Positions 33,041 to 42,429 of a stretch of 64,000 nucleotides of DNA are shown here, piece by piece (position 1 is the first letter of the stretch; each line of letters begins with the position of its first letter). The position numbers and the translations under genes were made by a program. The notes under the pieces are model-generated. The model saw only the letters and a program-made list of their open reading frames with translations, was not told where the DNA came from and ran no database searches. Source of the stretch: Streptomyces kanamyceticus (lineage in GTDB: Bacteria; Actinomycetota; Actinomycetes; Streptomycetales; Streptomycetaceae); assembly GCF_008704495.1 (NCBI RefSeq), contig NZ_CP023699.1:1302001-1366000 (forward strand), read 5' to 3'.

Positions 33041-36000
33041 TGCTGCGCGGCGGTGAGGCGACGCGCAGCACCTCGTCGAGGCGGGCGCGCAGGAGCCCGG
33101 CCTGGGCGGGGTCGCCCGGCGCGTCGTGCCGCACCTCGACCGATCCGTGCGCCTCGGCCCCCTCCCCCGCCCCGACCAACCCACTCACCTCACCAACCCC
33201 GACCAACCCGCTCGCCTCACCCACCCCCAACCCCACAAGCCCCCGCAGCGGCAAGATCTCCGCGTGAGCGCGGCCCGAGAGTTTCGCTGCGCGTAAGGCG
33301 TGGTCCCAGCGGATTCGGGCGAGGAGCATGTCGCCGCGGTCGGCGGCGAGGTGGCCCAGCATGGCCAGTTCGTGGGCGGCGCACTCGGGCCTGCGGCCCT
33401 CCTGGTAGCCGGAGACCGCCGTCAGGTGCAGACGTTCCGCGGTGTCCGTGTCGCCGCGTGCGCCCGCGACCAGGGCCCGCAGGGTCGCCGTCTTCGCCTG
33501 GAGGTAGGGCTCGCCGGTCTCCTTGGCGTACGCGTCCATGCCCTGCGCGAAGGACTCGGCGCGGGCGGGGTCGCCGTCGCCCGCCGCCACGTAGCCGAGC
33601 AGCGCCTTGACCCAGGCGGCCTCGTGTTCGGAGCCGATGAGGAGGAGTTCCTGGTGGGCGGCCTGCCAGGAGCGCAGGGCCGCGGTGCGGTCGCCGATGC
33701 GCTCCTGTGCCATGCCGGTCATGATCAGCGCGGTGGCCGCGGAGTGCGGGTCGATGCCCGAGAGGAGTTCGCGCGCGGTGACGGCGGCCGTCAGCGCCTG
33801 CCGGGTGCGGTCCTCGGCGACGAGCAGTTCGCTGTGGAAGAGCTGCCAGACGCCGGTCTCCCAGCCGTGCCGGTAGGCGTCGAGGGCGCCTTCTGTGCGG
33901 GCGGCCGCATCGCGGGCCTCCGCGAGGCGTTCCTGGCGCACGTGCACGGTCAGCGCGAGGGCGCCGACGAAGGCCACGACGGCGTCGTCGCCCGCCGCCT
34001 GAGCCGCGGGCAGGGCGCGCCTGAGGAGTTCCTCGTCGCCGTGGTCCTCGCGGATGTTGACGCCGAGCCAGCCGCACCACGCGAGCGCCTCGGCGTACCA
34101 GGGAGCGGCGGGCGTGGTGACCTCCAGGGCGCGGGCGAGGCGTTCGCGGCCCTCGGCCTGGCGGCCCGCCGCGGCCCAGTGGAGGGCGAGGCGGGTGGCG
34201 ATGCGGGAGGCGAGCAGCGCGTCGGCCTCGTCCGTGCCGTCGCCGCCCTGCAGCCAGTCAAGGCAGGCGGTCACCTCGGGGGCCGCCGCGCTCATCTCGG
34301 CGTACGCCGCACGGAATCCGCCGGTGCGCATGCGCCGCGCGGTGCGTTCGGCGAGGGTGGCGACCCAGTGGGCGTGGCGGCGCAGGACGGTGGGCTCCTC
34401 GCCGTGCTCGGCGAGGGAGGCGCGGGCGTACTGGCGCACCGAGACCAGCATCCGGTAGGTGGGGCGGTCCGCCGAGGGGACGAAGACGAGGAGGGACTTG
34501 GCGGCGAGGCGGGCCAGGGTCGCGGGCGCGGCCGCTCCCGCGACCGCTTCCGCCGCCTCGGGGGTGAAGCCGCCGGTGAAGACGGATACCGCCCGGAGGA
34601 CCGCCCGCTCGTCGGGGGCGAGGAGCTGGTAGCTCCAGTCGACGGCGGCGCGCAGCGTGCCGTGCCGGGCGTCGGCCGACCAGAGGCGCGTGTCCAGGAT
34701 GCCGCGCCGGGCGCGGAGTTGGCCGACGATGCCGTCGAGCGGCGCGGTCGCCGCCTTGGCCGCGACCAGTTCGATGCCGAGCGGCATCCGGTCGACGGCC
34801 GCGCAGACCGCGCCGATCTCGTGGTCGAGCGCGGCCTCGGCGGCCCCCGGGGAGAGGCGGCGCAGGCGGGTGCGGAAGAGCCTCGCCGCGTCGTCGCCGG
34901 TCATGGGCCGCAGTGCGTAGGGGGTCTCGCCCGCGACGCCGAGACACTCCCTGCTGGTCGCGAGGATGCGCAAGTCGGGGCAGCCCGCGAGGAGTTCGGC
35001 GGCCACCTCGCCCGCGTCGCCGAGGACGTGCTCGCAGTTGTCGAGGACGATCAGCGGGTGGGCGCTGCGGTCGGCCACGGCGCGGATCCGCTGGCGTACG
35101 GCCCGCGGTCCGAGCCCGCCCGTCGCGACCTCCATGGCGTCGGCGACGGCGGCCGTGACCCCGCCCGGCGCGCAGGGCACCAGGTCGACGCGCCACACCT
35201 CGGCGCCGGGACGCTCCTCGCGGGCTGCGACGGCGAGTGCGAGCCGGGTCTTGCCGAGTCCCGCGGCGCCGACGACGGTCACCAGGCCGGGGCTTCGCAC
35301 GTGCCGTCGCAGCTCGCGGAGTTCCTCGCCGCGTCCGATGAAGTGCGGGTCGGCGGGCGGCTCGTGCGAGTGGGGGCGGTCGGCCGCGGGAGCCACCGTG
35401 CGGGCGGGCGTGGGAGCCACCGTGCGGTCGGCCGCGGGAGCCACCGTGCGGGCGGGCGTGGCGACGAGCACCGCCCGCTGGGCGGCGCGCAGTTCGGGCC
35501 CCGGTTCGATGCCGAGGCGCTCACGCAGGTCGGCGCGTGCGACGCGGTAGACCTCCAGGGCCTCCGCCTGGCGTCCGCACGCGTGCAGGGCCTGGATCAG
35601 CAGCGCGCGCAGCCGTTCCCGGTCGGGGTCCTCGTGCACGGCGGCCCGCAACTCCTCGACGAGCGCGGGCGGATCGGCCGCCGTCTCGCCGTCGCGCTCC
35701 ACCACGCCCGCGTGGGCGACCACGTCGAGTTCCGCCTCGGCCCGGTGCTCCAGGGCGGTGAGCCGCAGCGCTTCGAGGCGGTCCCGCTCCTGCTGCACGA
35801 ACGGCAGCGCGGGCAGCCCGCCCAGGGGCGGCCCGGGGTTCCTGTGCAGCAGGTCGCGCAGGGCGGCGGCCCGCCGGTCAGGACCGCCGCGCCCGCGCAT
35901 GGCGGCGAGTTCGGCCTCGAAGCGGCGTACGTCGAAGGAGTGCCCGGTCAGATCGAGGCGGTACCCGGCGGGTCCGGTGCGGATGAGGCCGGGGGCGTGC

Positions 36001-36227
36001 GGGTGCAGGGCGCGGCGCAGCTTGGCGACGGCGGTGTGCAGGGCCGCGGTGGGGTCCTTGGCGCGGGCGCCCGTCCACAGTTCGCTGAGGATCCTGCCGC
36101 CGCTGACCGCCGACGGCGCGTGCAGCAACAGGAAGGCGAGCAGCGCCCGTTGGAGCGCGCCGGGGATCGGCACGAGGCGCCCGGCGTCGTCGCGCACCAC
36201 GAGTTCACCCAGTAATTCGAACTCCAT
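32958..36227 (-). CDS. AfsR/SARP-type regulator: BTAD, NB-ARC ATPase and TPR-like domains
   Basis: 1089 residues from ATG 36227 (MEFELLGELVVRD); ATG 36236 is an alternative. Residues about 1-95 are a winged-helix OmpR-type DNA-binding domain and about 100-250 the BTAD domain. A linker of RTVAPAADR repeats follows, then an NB-ARC ATPase with P-loop GAAGLGKTRLAL (about 320) and LIVLDNCEHVLGD, then a TPR-like repeat region to the end. A 9-residue GLVGVGEVS-type repeat (DNA period 27, near 33172-33225) precedes the C terminus. Divergent from an ABC exporter operon whose promoter carries a SARP-like box, so that operon is its likely target. Confidence 0.9.
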   Translation of the reverse strand: MEFELLGELVVRDDAGRLVPIPGALQRALLAFLLLHAPSAVSGGRILSELWTGARAKDPTAALHTAVAKLRRALHPHAPGLIRTGPAGYRLDLTGHSFDVRRFEAELAAMRGRGGPDRRAAALRDLLHRNPGPPLGGLPALPFVQQERDRLEALRLTALEHRAEAELDVVAHAGVVERDGETAADPPALVEELRAAVHEDPDRERLRALLIQALHACGRQAEALEVYRVARADLRERLGIEPGPELRAAQRAVLVATPARTVAPAADRTVAPTPARTVAPAADRPHSHEPPADPHFIGRGEELRELRRHVRSPGLVTVVGAAGLGKTRLALAVAAREERPGAEVWRVDLVPCAPGGVTAAVADAMEVATGGLGPRAVRQRIRAVADRSAHPLIVLDNCEHVLGDAGEVAAELLAGCPDLRILATSRECLGVAGETPYALRPMTGDDAARLFRTRLRRLSPGAAEAALDHEIGAVCAAVDRMPLGIELVAAKAATAPLDGIVGQLRARRGILDTRLWSADARHGTLRAAVDWSYQLLAPDERAVLRAVSVFTGGFTPEAAEAVAGAAAPATLARLAAKSLLVFVPSADRPTYRMLVSVRQYARASLAEHGEEPTVLRRHAHWVATLAERTARRMRTGGFRAAYAEMSAAAPEVTACLDWLQGGDGTDEADALLASRIATRLALHWAAAGRQAEGRERLARALEVTTPAAPWYAEALAWCGWLGVNIREDHGDEELLRRALPAAQAAGDDAVVAFVGALALTVHVRQERLAEARDAAARTEGALDAYRHGWETGVWQLFHSELLVAEDRTRQALTAAVTARELLSGIDPHSAATALIMTGMAQERIGDRTAALRSWQAAHQELLLIGSEHEAAWVKALLGYVAAGDGDPARAESFAQGMDAYAKETGEPYLQAKTATLRALVAGARGDTDTAERLHLTAVSGYQEGRRPECAAHELAMLGHLAADRGDMLLARIRWDHALRAAKLSGRAHAEILPLRGLVGLGVGEASGLVGVGEVSGLVGAGEGAEAHGSVEVRHDAPGDPAQAGLLRARLDEVLRVASPPRSTECPFHLAVPAATRPGPTPRAAEGGLR

Positions 36228-36301
36228 GGCCGCCATCGGATCACGCGGCGGGGCGGGCTGCCACCTGTTCGCCGGACAGGGTCGATGCCCGCCGCGCCCC
36301 G

Positions 36302-36330
36302 GGGACATCGCGTGGACAGGTTTTGGACAG
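36302..36330. promoter_or_regulatory. SARP-type box, three heptamers with 11-bp period
   Basis: GGGACAT, TGGACAG and TGGACAG at 36302, 36313 and 36324, each followed by four bases. SARP proteins recognise heptamer direct repeats with 11-bp spacing, usually over the -35 region. The box ends 40 bases before the ABC permease GTG (36371) and lies next to the divergent BTAD regulator gene. Confidence 0.65.
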
Positions 36331-36370
36331 GGCGCCACGTGATCCTTGGGGTCGTGATGAGGAGGCCTTC

Positions 36371-38935
36371 GTGCTGAGGCTGGCGTTTCAGACACTGCGC
36401 ACGCGACGTGCGCTGTTCGCGGGTTCCCTCGCCGCGGTCACGCTCGCGCTGATGCTGCTCACCGCGTCGGGGGTGCTCCTCGACTCCGCGCTGCGCGGGG
36501 AGGGCGAGGCGAACCGCTTCGACGCCGCGTCGCTCGTCGTGACCGGCGACCGGGACGAGGGCCTCGACGGCAAGGACCACTCCCCCGGTTTCGGTGACGT
36601 GGAGGCGCCGCTGGTGCCGCGCCCGCCGGTCGACGGCGATCTCGTGGAACGCGTCGAGAAGGTGGACGGCGTCCGGGACGTCATCCCCGACCTGGCGTTC
36701 TCCGCGCAGGTGGTGGCGGACGACGGGCGTCCGGTCACTCCCGAGCTCGGTGAGCGTTCGCTCGGGCACGCGTGGCAGAGCGCGCGCGTGACGCCCTATC
36801 AGTTGCGCGACGGATCGCCGCCGAAGGGCTCGCGCGACGTGGTGGTGGACGCCGCGGCGGCGGCGCGTGGCCGGATCCATGTCGGCGACCGGGTCAAGGT
36901 GTTCACGGCGGTGGAGGGGCACGGCACGTACCGCGTGAGCGGCATCGCGGGGCCGCCGGGCACCGGTCTGACCAAGGATCAGGTGGCGCTGTTCTTCACC
37001 GCCGCCACCGCGGCGCAGCTCGCTCCGCCCGGCGGTGACGTGCATGCCGTCGCCGTGACCACCGCCCCCGGGGAGGACTTGGAGGCGGTGGCTTCGCGTG
37101 TCAGGGACGCCGTCGGCCACGGTCCCGGGGTGCGGGTCCTCACCGACACGGCGCGGGCGGAGATCTCCGCGAGCGACGTGCTGTTCCTGGACACTCTGGT
37201 GTTCGTGGTGAGCATGGGCTCCCTGGCGGTGTTCGTGGCGCTGTTCGTGATGGCGAGCGGGTTCGCCTTCGCCGTGCTCCAGCGGCACCGGGAGATCGCG
37301 CTGCTGCGGGTGATCGGGGCGACGCCGCGCCAGGTGAAGCGGATGCTGGGCTGGGAGACGCTGTGCGTCGCGGTGCTCGGGGCGGCCGTCGCCGTACCGG
37401 TCGGCGCGGCCCTCGCGAGGCCGTTGGCCCGCGGTCTCGTCGGCCTCGGCATCGCGCCCGACGAGCTGACGGTGCGGATCACCTGGCTGCCGCTGGCGGG
37501 GGCCGCGGCGGTCGGCATCCTCATCACCCGCCTCGCGGTGGTCTCCGCGGCGCGCCGCGCGGCCAGGGTGCGTCCGGACGAGGCGTTGCGCGAGGCCGAA
37601 CTCGCCGATCGCGGGCTGCCGTTGTCGCGGCTCCTGACGGGGCTCGCGTTCCTGCTCTTCACCGGGTGCTTCCTGTTCTTCGGCATCGCGATGGGCGGGG
37701 TGCAGGGGGCCGGGCTCGCCTTCGGCGGTGTGCTCACGCTGCTGATCGCGTCGGCCGTCCTCGGGCCCGCCCTGGTGCGCCCCCTCGTGCCGCTCGCGGG
37801 CGCGCTGCTGCGCGTCGTGTTCCGGCGTACGGGGCACCTCGCCCTCGCCAACAGCGCGACGGCGCCGCGCCGGGTGGCGGCCGCCGCGGTGCCGCTGATC
37901 CTGATGATCGGCTTTCCGGTGTCCGCGCTGTTCATGCAGACGTCGCAGCAGTCGACGGCCAAGGAGTGGGCGGCCGACCGGCTGGTCGCCGACCACGTCC
38001 TGGTGCCCCGGGACGCGACGGGGCTGCCGCCCGCCGTGGCGCGGGACGCCGCCCGGCTGCCGGGTGTCGCGTCGGTGTCGGCGACCAGCAGTGCCTGGGT
38101 GCGGGTCTCGGTGCGCACGGACGAGGCGGAGAGCGTCAACGCCCGTGCGCTCGCGGCCGATCCGAAGCTGCCCGAAGCGCTGCGGCTGCACGTGCGCGAG
38201 GGCGGGCTCACGGGCCTGGTGTCCGGGAGTGCCGTCGCGGTGAGCCAGGAACAGGCCAAGGAGTACGGCTGGCGGGTGGGCGACCGGGTGCGGCTCCGGC
38301 TGCCCGACGGCACGCGGACGACACTGCGGGTCGGCGCCCGCTACGACCGCTCGCTCGGCTTCGCCGACCTGATCGTGCCCAGCCGGGTGCTGCGCGCCCA
38401 TACACCGGACCCCCTGCTGGACGCGGTGTACGTGAAGCGCGCACCCGGCACCCGACAGGCGGCGCTGGACGAGGAGTTGGCCGGGCTCACCCGTACCTGG
38501 CCGATGGCGGGCACCGCCGACCGCGACCAGGTGCGGGACGCGGGCACCGAGGACGCGGCGTCGCAGACGTGGCCCGCGTATGTGTTCAGCGCGCTGATCG
38601 CCGCGTTCACGGCGCTCGCGCTGGCGAACACCCTGGTGATGGCGACGCTGGTGCGCGCCGGTGAGTTCGCGGTGCTGCGCCTTGCGGGCGCGACGCGCAG
38701 GGACGTGCTCGCGCTCGTCGCCGGGGAGAGTTCGGTGGTGGCGGCCTGCGGGCTGCTGCTCGGCGGCGGTGTCGCGGCCGTCGTGCTCGCCGCGACGAGT
38801 GTGGCGCTGAGCGGCGGCGTGGACCTCGCGGGACCCCCGTTGTTCCTGGTGGGCGCCGGGGCGGGAGCCGTCCTCCTGACCCTGCTCGCCGCGCTGATAC
38901 CGGCCTCGCGGCTGCTTCGTGACCGTACCCCGTGA
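36371..38935 (+). CDS. ABC transporter permease, FtsX/MacB-like, two-domain
   Basis: 854 residues from GTG 36371 with GAGGAGG upstream. An N-terminal membrane segment, a large extracytoplasmic domain (about residues 40-255, with VDGVRDVIPDL), three FtsX-type helices (FVVSMGSLAVFVALFVMASGF and on), a duplicated second half, and three terminal helices. The conserved LRVIGATPRQVKRML and LRLAGATRRDVLAL segments contact the ATPase. Family members are ABC exporters or mechanotransmitters rather than importers. First gene of a three-gene operon. Confidence 0.9.
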   Translation: MLRLAFQTLRTRRALFAGSLAAVTLALMLLTASGVLLDSALRGEGEANRFDAASLVVTGDRDEGLDGKDHSPGFGDVEAPLVPRPPVDGDLVERVEKVDGVRDVIPDLAFSAQVVADDGRPVTPELGERSLGHAWQSARVTPYQLRDGSPPKGSRDVVVDAAAAARGRIHVGDRVKVFTAVEGHGTYRVSGIAGPPGTGLTKDQVALFFTAATAAQLAPPGGDVHAVAVTTAPGEDLEAVASRVRDAVGHGPGVRVLTDTARAEISASDVLFLDTLVFVVSMGSLAVFVALFVMASGFAFAVLQRHREIALLRVIGATPRQVKRMLGWETLCVAVLGAAVAVPVGAALARPLARGLVGLGIAPDELTVRITWLPLAGAAAVGILITRLAVVSAARRAARVRPDEALREAELADRGLPLSRLLTGLAFLLFTGCFLFFGIAMGGVQGAGLAFGGVLTLLIASAVLGPALVRPLVPLAGALLRVVFRRTGHLALANSATAPRRVAAAAVPLILMIGFPVSALFMQTSQQSTAKEWAADRLVADHVLVPRDATGLPPAVARDAARLPGVASVSATSSAWVRVSVRTDEAESVNARALAADPKLPEALRLHVREGGLTGLVSGSAVAVSQEQAKEYGWRVGDRVRLRLPDGTRTTLRVGARYDRSLGFADLIVPSRVLRAHTPDPLLDAVYVKRAPGTRQAALDEELAGLTRTWPMAGTADRDQVRDAGTEDAASQTWPAYVFSALIAAFTALALANTLVMATLVRAGEFAVLRLAGATRRDVLALVAGESSVVAACGLLLGGGVAAVVLAATSVALSGGVDLAGPPLFLVGAGAGAVLLTLLAALIPASRLLRDRTP

Positions 38936-38961
38936 CCGTACCGACACCGGAGGAAAACCCC

Positions 38962-39729
38962 ATGACCCTGCCCGATCAGGAGGCACGCCGGTCCGCGCCG
39001 CTGACGCGCTCCGCCCTGCGCCTGAACAACGTGACGCGGACCTACGGCCACGGCGACGGCGCGGTGCACGCGCTGCGCGCGGTGTCCGTGGCGCTCCCGG
39101 CCGGGTCCTTCACCTCGGTGATGGGCCCTTCCGGCTCCGGCAAGAGCACGCTTCTGCGGTGCGCGGCCGGGCTCGACAGGCCGAGCTCCGGCGAGGTGTT
39201 CCTCGGGGAGACCGACATCAGCAAGATGCGGGAGCGGAAGCTGACGATCCTGCGCAGGGAGCGGATCGGGTTCGTCTTCCAGTCCTTCAACCTGGTGCCC
39301 TCGCTGACCGCCAGGGAGAACATCCTGCTGCCGTTCCGGCTCGCCGGGCGGCGGCCCGACCGCGACTGGATGCGGGACGTGATCACGCGCACCGGACTCA
39401 CCGACCGGTTGCGGCACCGGCCCGCCGAGCTCTCCGGCGGCCAGCAGCAGCGCGTCGCGGTGGCCCGCGCCCTGGTCACCAGGCCCGAGGTGATCTTCGC
39501 CGACGAGCCGACGGGGGCGCTCGACCTGAGCTCGGGACAGGACGTGCTGCGCCTGCTGCGCGAGGTCGTCGACACGACGGGGCAGACCCTGGTGATGGTC
39601 ACGCACGACCCGGGGGCCGCGTCCTACGCCGACCAGGTGCTCTTCCTCGCCGACGGCGTGGTCGTCGACGCGATGGAGCGGCCCAGCGCGCAGCGGGTCT
39701 CCGAGCGCATGTCGCGGCTGGGGTCCTGA
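38962..39729 (+). CDS. ABC transporter ATP-binding protein, MacB/LolD-like
   Basis: 255 residues from ATG 38962 (GGAGGAAAA upstream). Walker A GPSGSGKST (about residues 62-70), Q-loop FQSFNLVPS, signature LSGGQQQRVAVARAL (about 157-171), Walker B VIFADEP and switch His in VTHDPG. This subfamily pairs with FtsX-like permeases. It lies between the two permease genes, 27 bases after the first and 2 bases before the second. Confidence 0.95.
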   Translation: MTLPDQEARRSAPLTRSALRLNNVTRTYGHGDGAVHALRAVSVALPAGSFTSVMGPSGSGKSTLLRCAAGLDRPSSGEVFLGETDISKMRERKLTILRRERIGFVFQSFNLVPSLTARENILLPFRLAGRRPDRDWMRDVITRTGLTDRLRHRPAELSGGQQQRVAVARALVTRPEVIFADEPTGALDLSSGQDVLRLLREVVDTTGQTLVMVTHDPGAASYADQVLFLADGVVVDAMERPSAQRVSERMSRLGS

Positions 39730-39730
39730 G

Positions 39731-42298
39731 GTGCTCAGGCTCGCGGTGACGGGCATCCGCCAGCACCGGTACGGGTTCGTCGGCGCGCTCTGCGCCGCCG
39801 CGATGGCCGCGATGCTCGTCGCCGCCTGCGGGATCCTCGTCGAGTCGGGGCTGCGGGCGGTGCCGACGGCGGACCGGTTCGGCGCCACCACCGCGGTGGT
39901 GCGGCTCGACCCGGACGTGGTGATCCGCACGGGCTCGGGGCAGAACGTCGACAACGAGAGCTATCCGCTCGACCAGCCGCCCCGGCTGACCGCCGCGCAG
40001 GTCGACAAGGTGCGCCAAGTCCCCGGTGTGGCACGGGTGGTGACGGACACTCCGTTCTACGCGCAGGCCATCGCGGCGGACGGCACCGCGCAGGCGGCCC
40101 CCGACGACGGCGTCACCGAGGGGCACGCGTGGCAGGCGGCCGCCCTGACCCCGTTCACGCTGGCGTCGGGCAAGGCGCCGGGCGCGGCCGACGAGGTGGT
40201 GCTCGACGCGGGCACGGCGGCGCGCGGGCACCACGAGGTCGGCGGGCAGGTGCGGGTGGTCACCGCCCAGGGCGCGGCCACGTACCGCGTCTCGGGCATC
40301 GCCAGGCCGAGCGGCCGGGACGAACTCCCCGACCAGTCATCGCTGTTCTTCGCCTCGGCCACCGCCGAGCGGCTCGCCGGGGCCAAGGGCGCGGCCGCCT
40401 TCGCCGGTGTGTTCGGCAAGGGCGACAGCGCCGACGCGGTGGGGCAGCGGGTGCGCGAGGCACTCGACGTACCGCGCCTCGACGTGCTGAGCGGCGACGA
40501 GCGCGCCAAGGCCGGAGCCCCCGGCACCACCGAGCAACTCGCCTCGACGACGCTGCTGTTCGGCCCGATGGCGGGCATCGGCGGCTTCCTCGCGGTGTTC
40601 GTGCTCGGCGGCACCATCGCGCTCGGGGTGCTTCAGCGCACCCAGGAGATCGCCCTGCTCCGGGCGGTCGGCGCGACCTCCTGGCAGGTCAGGCGGATGG
40701 TCGCGGCCGAGACGCTGCTCGCGTCCGCCGCCGGTCTGCTGCCCGGCTTCCTGCTCTCCGTGCCGCTGTCCGGGCTGATCCTCGACCGGCTGCGCGACCG
40801 GGGCACGGCACCGGACGCCTACCAACTGATCGTGGGGCCCCTGCCGTTCCTGCTCGCCGGTGGCGCGACCCTGCTGCTCGCCCTGCTCGCCGCGCTCGCG
40901 GCGGCGGGCCGGATCTCCCGGATCAGGCCCGCCGACGCGCTCCAGGAAGCGGTGTCGCCGCGCCGTCCCGTGACCGTCACCCGGGTGCTGCTCGCGCTGC
41001 TCCCGCTGGGCGGCGGCATCGCGCTGTTCTTCGCCACGCAGCACATCGGCGGCGAGGTCGGGGTGGCCTTCCAGTACCTGATCGTGCTGCTCCTGATGGG
41101 GGCGGCCGCGCTCCTGGGTCCGCTGCTCGCCCGGATCCTGGAGCCGCCGCTCGGCGCGCTGGTCTCGGCGGTCGGCGGCGTCACGGGCTGGCTGGCGCAC
41201 GCCAACTCCCGCTTCTCGGTGCGCCGGGTGGCGTCGATGGCGTCGGCCCTGATGCTGACCGTGGCGATGGCCTGCACGGTGCTGCTCGTCACCGGTTCGC
41301 TCAACCGCATCACCGCGGAGCAGACCGACCGGCGCACCCAGGCCGACCTGGTCCTGCTCCCGCAGGACTCGCCGGGGCTGCCCGCCGACGTCGCCGATGC
41401 GGCGCGCGGTCTCGACGGAGCCGCGGCCGTCGCCGCGACCCGGTCCACCACGGTCATCTCGGACGTCCTCGGTACGCCGGACGTGCTCGGCGCGCAGGCG
41501 CTCGACCCGGCGGCGGCGGGCAAGGTGATGGATCTCGGGCTTCGCGAGGGCTCGTTGAAGAGCCTGGCGCGCGACGGCACCGCGGCCGTCAGCCGTACGT
41601 ACGCCAAGCAGCGCGGCTTCGACGTCGGCGACAGGTTCGAGGCCTGGCTCGGCGACGGCACCCGGGTGAAGCTGACCGTGGGCGCCGTCTTCGACCGGCC
41701 GCTCGGCCTCGGCGACATCCTGCTGTCCGAGCGCTATCTGGGCCCGCACCTGCACGAGAACCTCAACGACTCGGTGCTCGTGCGCGCCGCGCCCGGCCAG
41801 GGCGAGAAGCTGCGGGCGGCCGCGGCCGCGCTGGTGAAGGACCATCCGACGGTCGAGGTGACGGACGTCGACGAGTACGCGCACGGCCTGCGCACCTCGC
41901 TGGCGAAGAACACCACGGGCACCTATCTCGTGCTCTCCGTCCTGGTGCTCTTCACCGCGGTCTCGATGATCAACGGTCTCCTGATGGGCACGGCCGAACG
42001 CGCCAAGGAGGTGTCGCTGCTGCGGCTGCTCGGCGCGGGCCGCAGGCACATCACGGGGATGCTCTATCTGGAGACGCTCATCGCGGTACTGATCGGGGCC
42101 GCGACGGGCACGGCCATCGCCGTCACGGGGCTCGCGGGGGCGAACGGCGCGCTGACGGGTTCCACCGATTTCAGCATTCCGCCGCTGGGCTACTCGCTCA
42201 TCATCGCGGGAGTTGCCGCATTGGCGCTGATATCGACCGCTCTGCCTGCCGCACTCGCGCTGCGCAATCGTCCCGACGGGGTGCTTCCTTCCGTCTGA
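39731..42298 (+). CDS. ABC transporter permease, FtsX/MacB-like, second subunit
   Basis: 855 residues from GTG 39731. Same duplicated architecture as the first permease: N-terminal helix, extracytoplasmic domain with VRQVPGVARVVTD, FtsX helices with LLRAVGATSWQVRRM, and a second half with LLRLLGAGRRHITGM. The two permeases probably form a heterodimer with the ATPase. A strong hairpin follows the stop. Confidence 0.9.
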   Translation: MLRLAVTGIRQHRYGFVGALCAAAMAAMLVAACGILVESGLRAVPTADRFGATTAVVRLDPDVVIRTGSGQNVDNESYPLDQPPRLTAAQVDKVRQVPGVARVVTDTPFYAQAIAADGTAQAAPDDGVTEGHAWQAAALTPFTLASGKAPGAADEVVLDAGTAARGHHEVGGQVRVVTAQGAATYRVSGIARPSGRDELPDQSSLFFASATAERLAGAKGAAAFAGVFGKGDSADAVGQRVREALDVPRLDVLSGDERAKAGAPGTTEQLASTTLLFGPMAGIGGFLAVFVLGGTIALGVLQRTQEIALLRAVGATSWQVRRMVAAETLLASAAGLLPGFLLSVPLSGLILDRLRDRGTAPDAYQLIVGPLPFLLAGGATLLLALLAALAAAGRISRIRPADALQEAVSPRRPVTVTRVLLALLPLGGGIALFFATQHIGGEVGVAFQYLIVLLLMGAAALLGPLLARILEPPLGALVSAVGGVTGWLAHANSRFSVRRVASMASALMLTVAMACTVLLVTGSLNRITAEQTDRRTQADLVLLPQDSPGLPADVADAARGLDGAAAVAATRSTTVISDVLGTPDVLGAQALDPAAAGKVMDLGLREGSLKSLARDGTAAVSRTYAKQRGFDVGDRFEAWLGDGTRVKLTVGAVFDRPLGLGDILLSERYLGPHLHENLNDSVLVRAAPGQGEKLRAAAAALVKDHPTVEVTDVDEYAHGLRTSLAKNTTGTYLVLSVLVLFTAVSMINGLLMGTAERAKEVSLLRLLGAGRRHITGMLYLETLIAVLIGAATGTAIAVTGLAGANGALTGSTDFSIPPLGYSLIIAGVAALALISTALPAALALRNRPDGVLPSV

Positions 42299-42304
42299 AT
42301 ACCG

Positions 42305-42337
42305 TGGTTGAGAACCGGTAGAACCGGTTCTCAACCA
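42305..42337. terminator. Hairpin terminator after the ABC operon
   Basis: A perfect 14-bp stem (TGGTTGAGAACCGG, 42305-42318, with 42324-42337) around a 5-base loop, 7 bases after the permease stop and 93 bases before the radical SAM start. It likely separates the ABC operon from the RiPP-like operon. Confidence 0.85.
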
Positions 42338-42429
42338 ACTTCAAAGACGAACGTAAGTACGGGACTTCATACTCGAACCAGTTCGACACAGAAGCCGCAG
42401 AACATGTCTGTCTACGGAGGGGGATTCCG

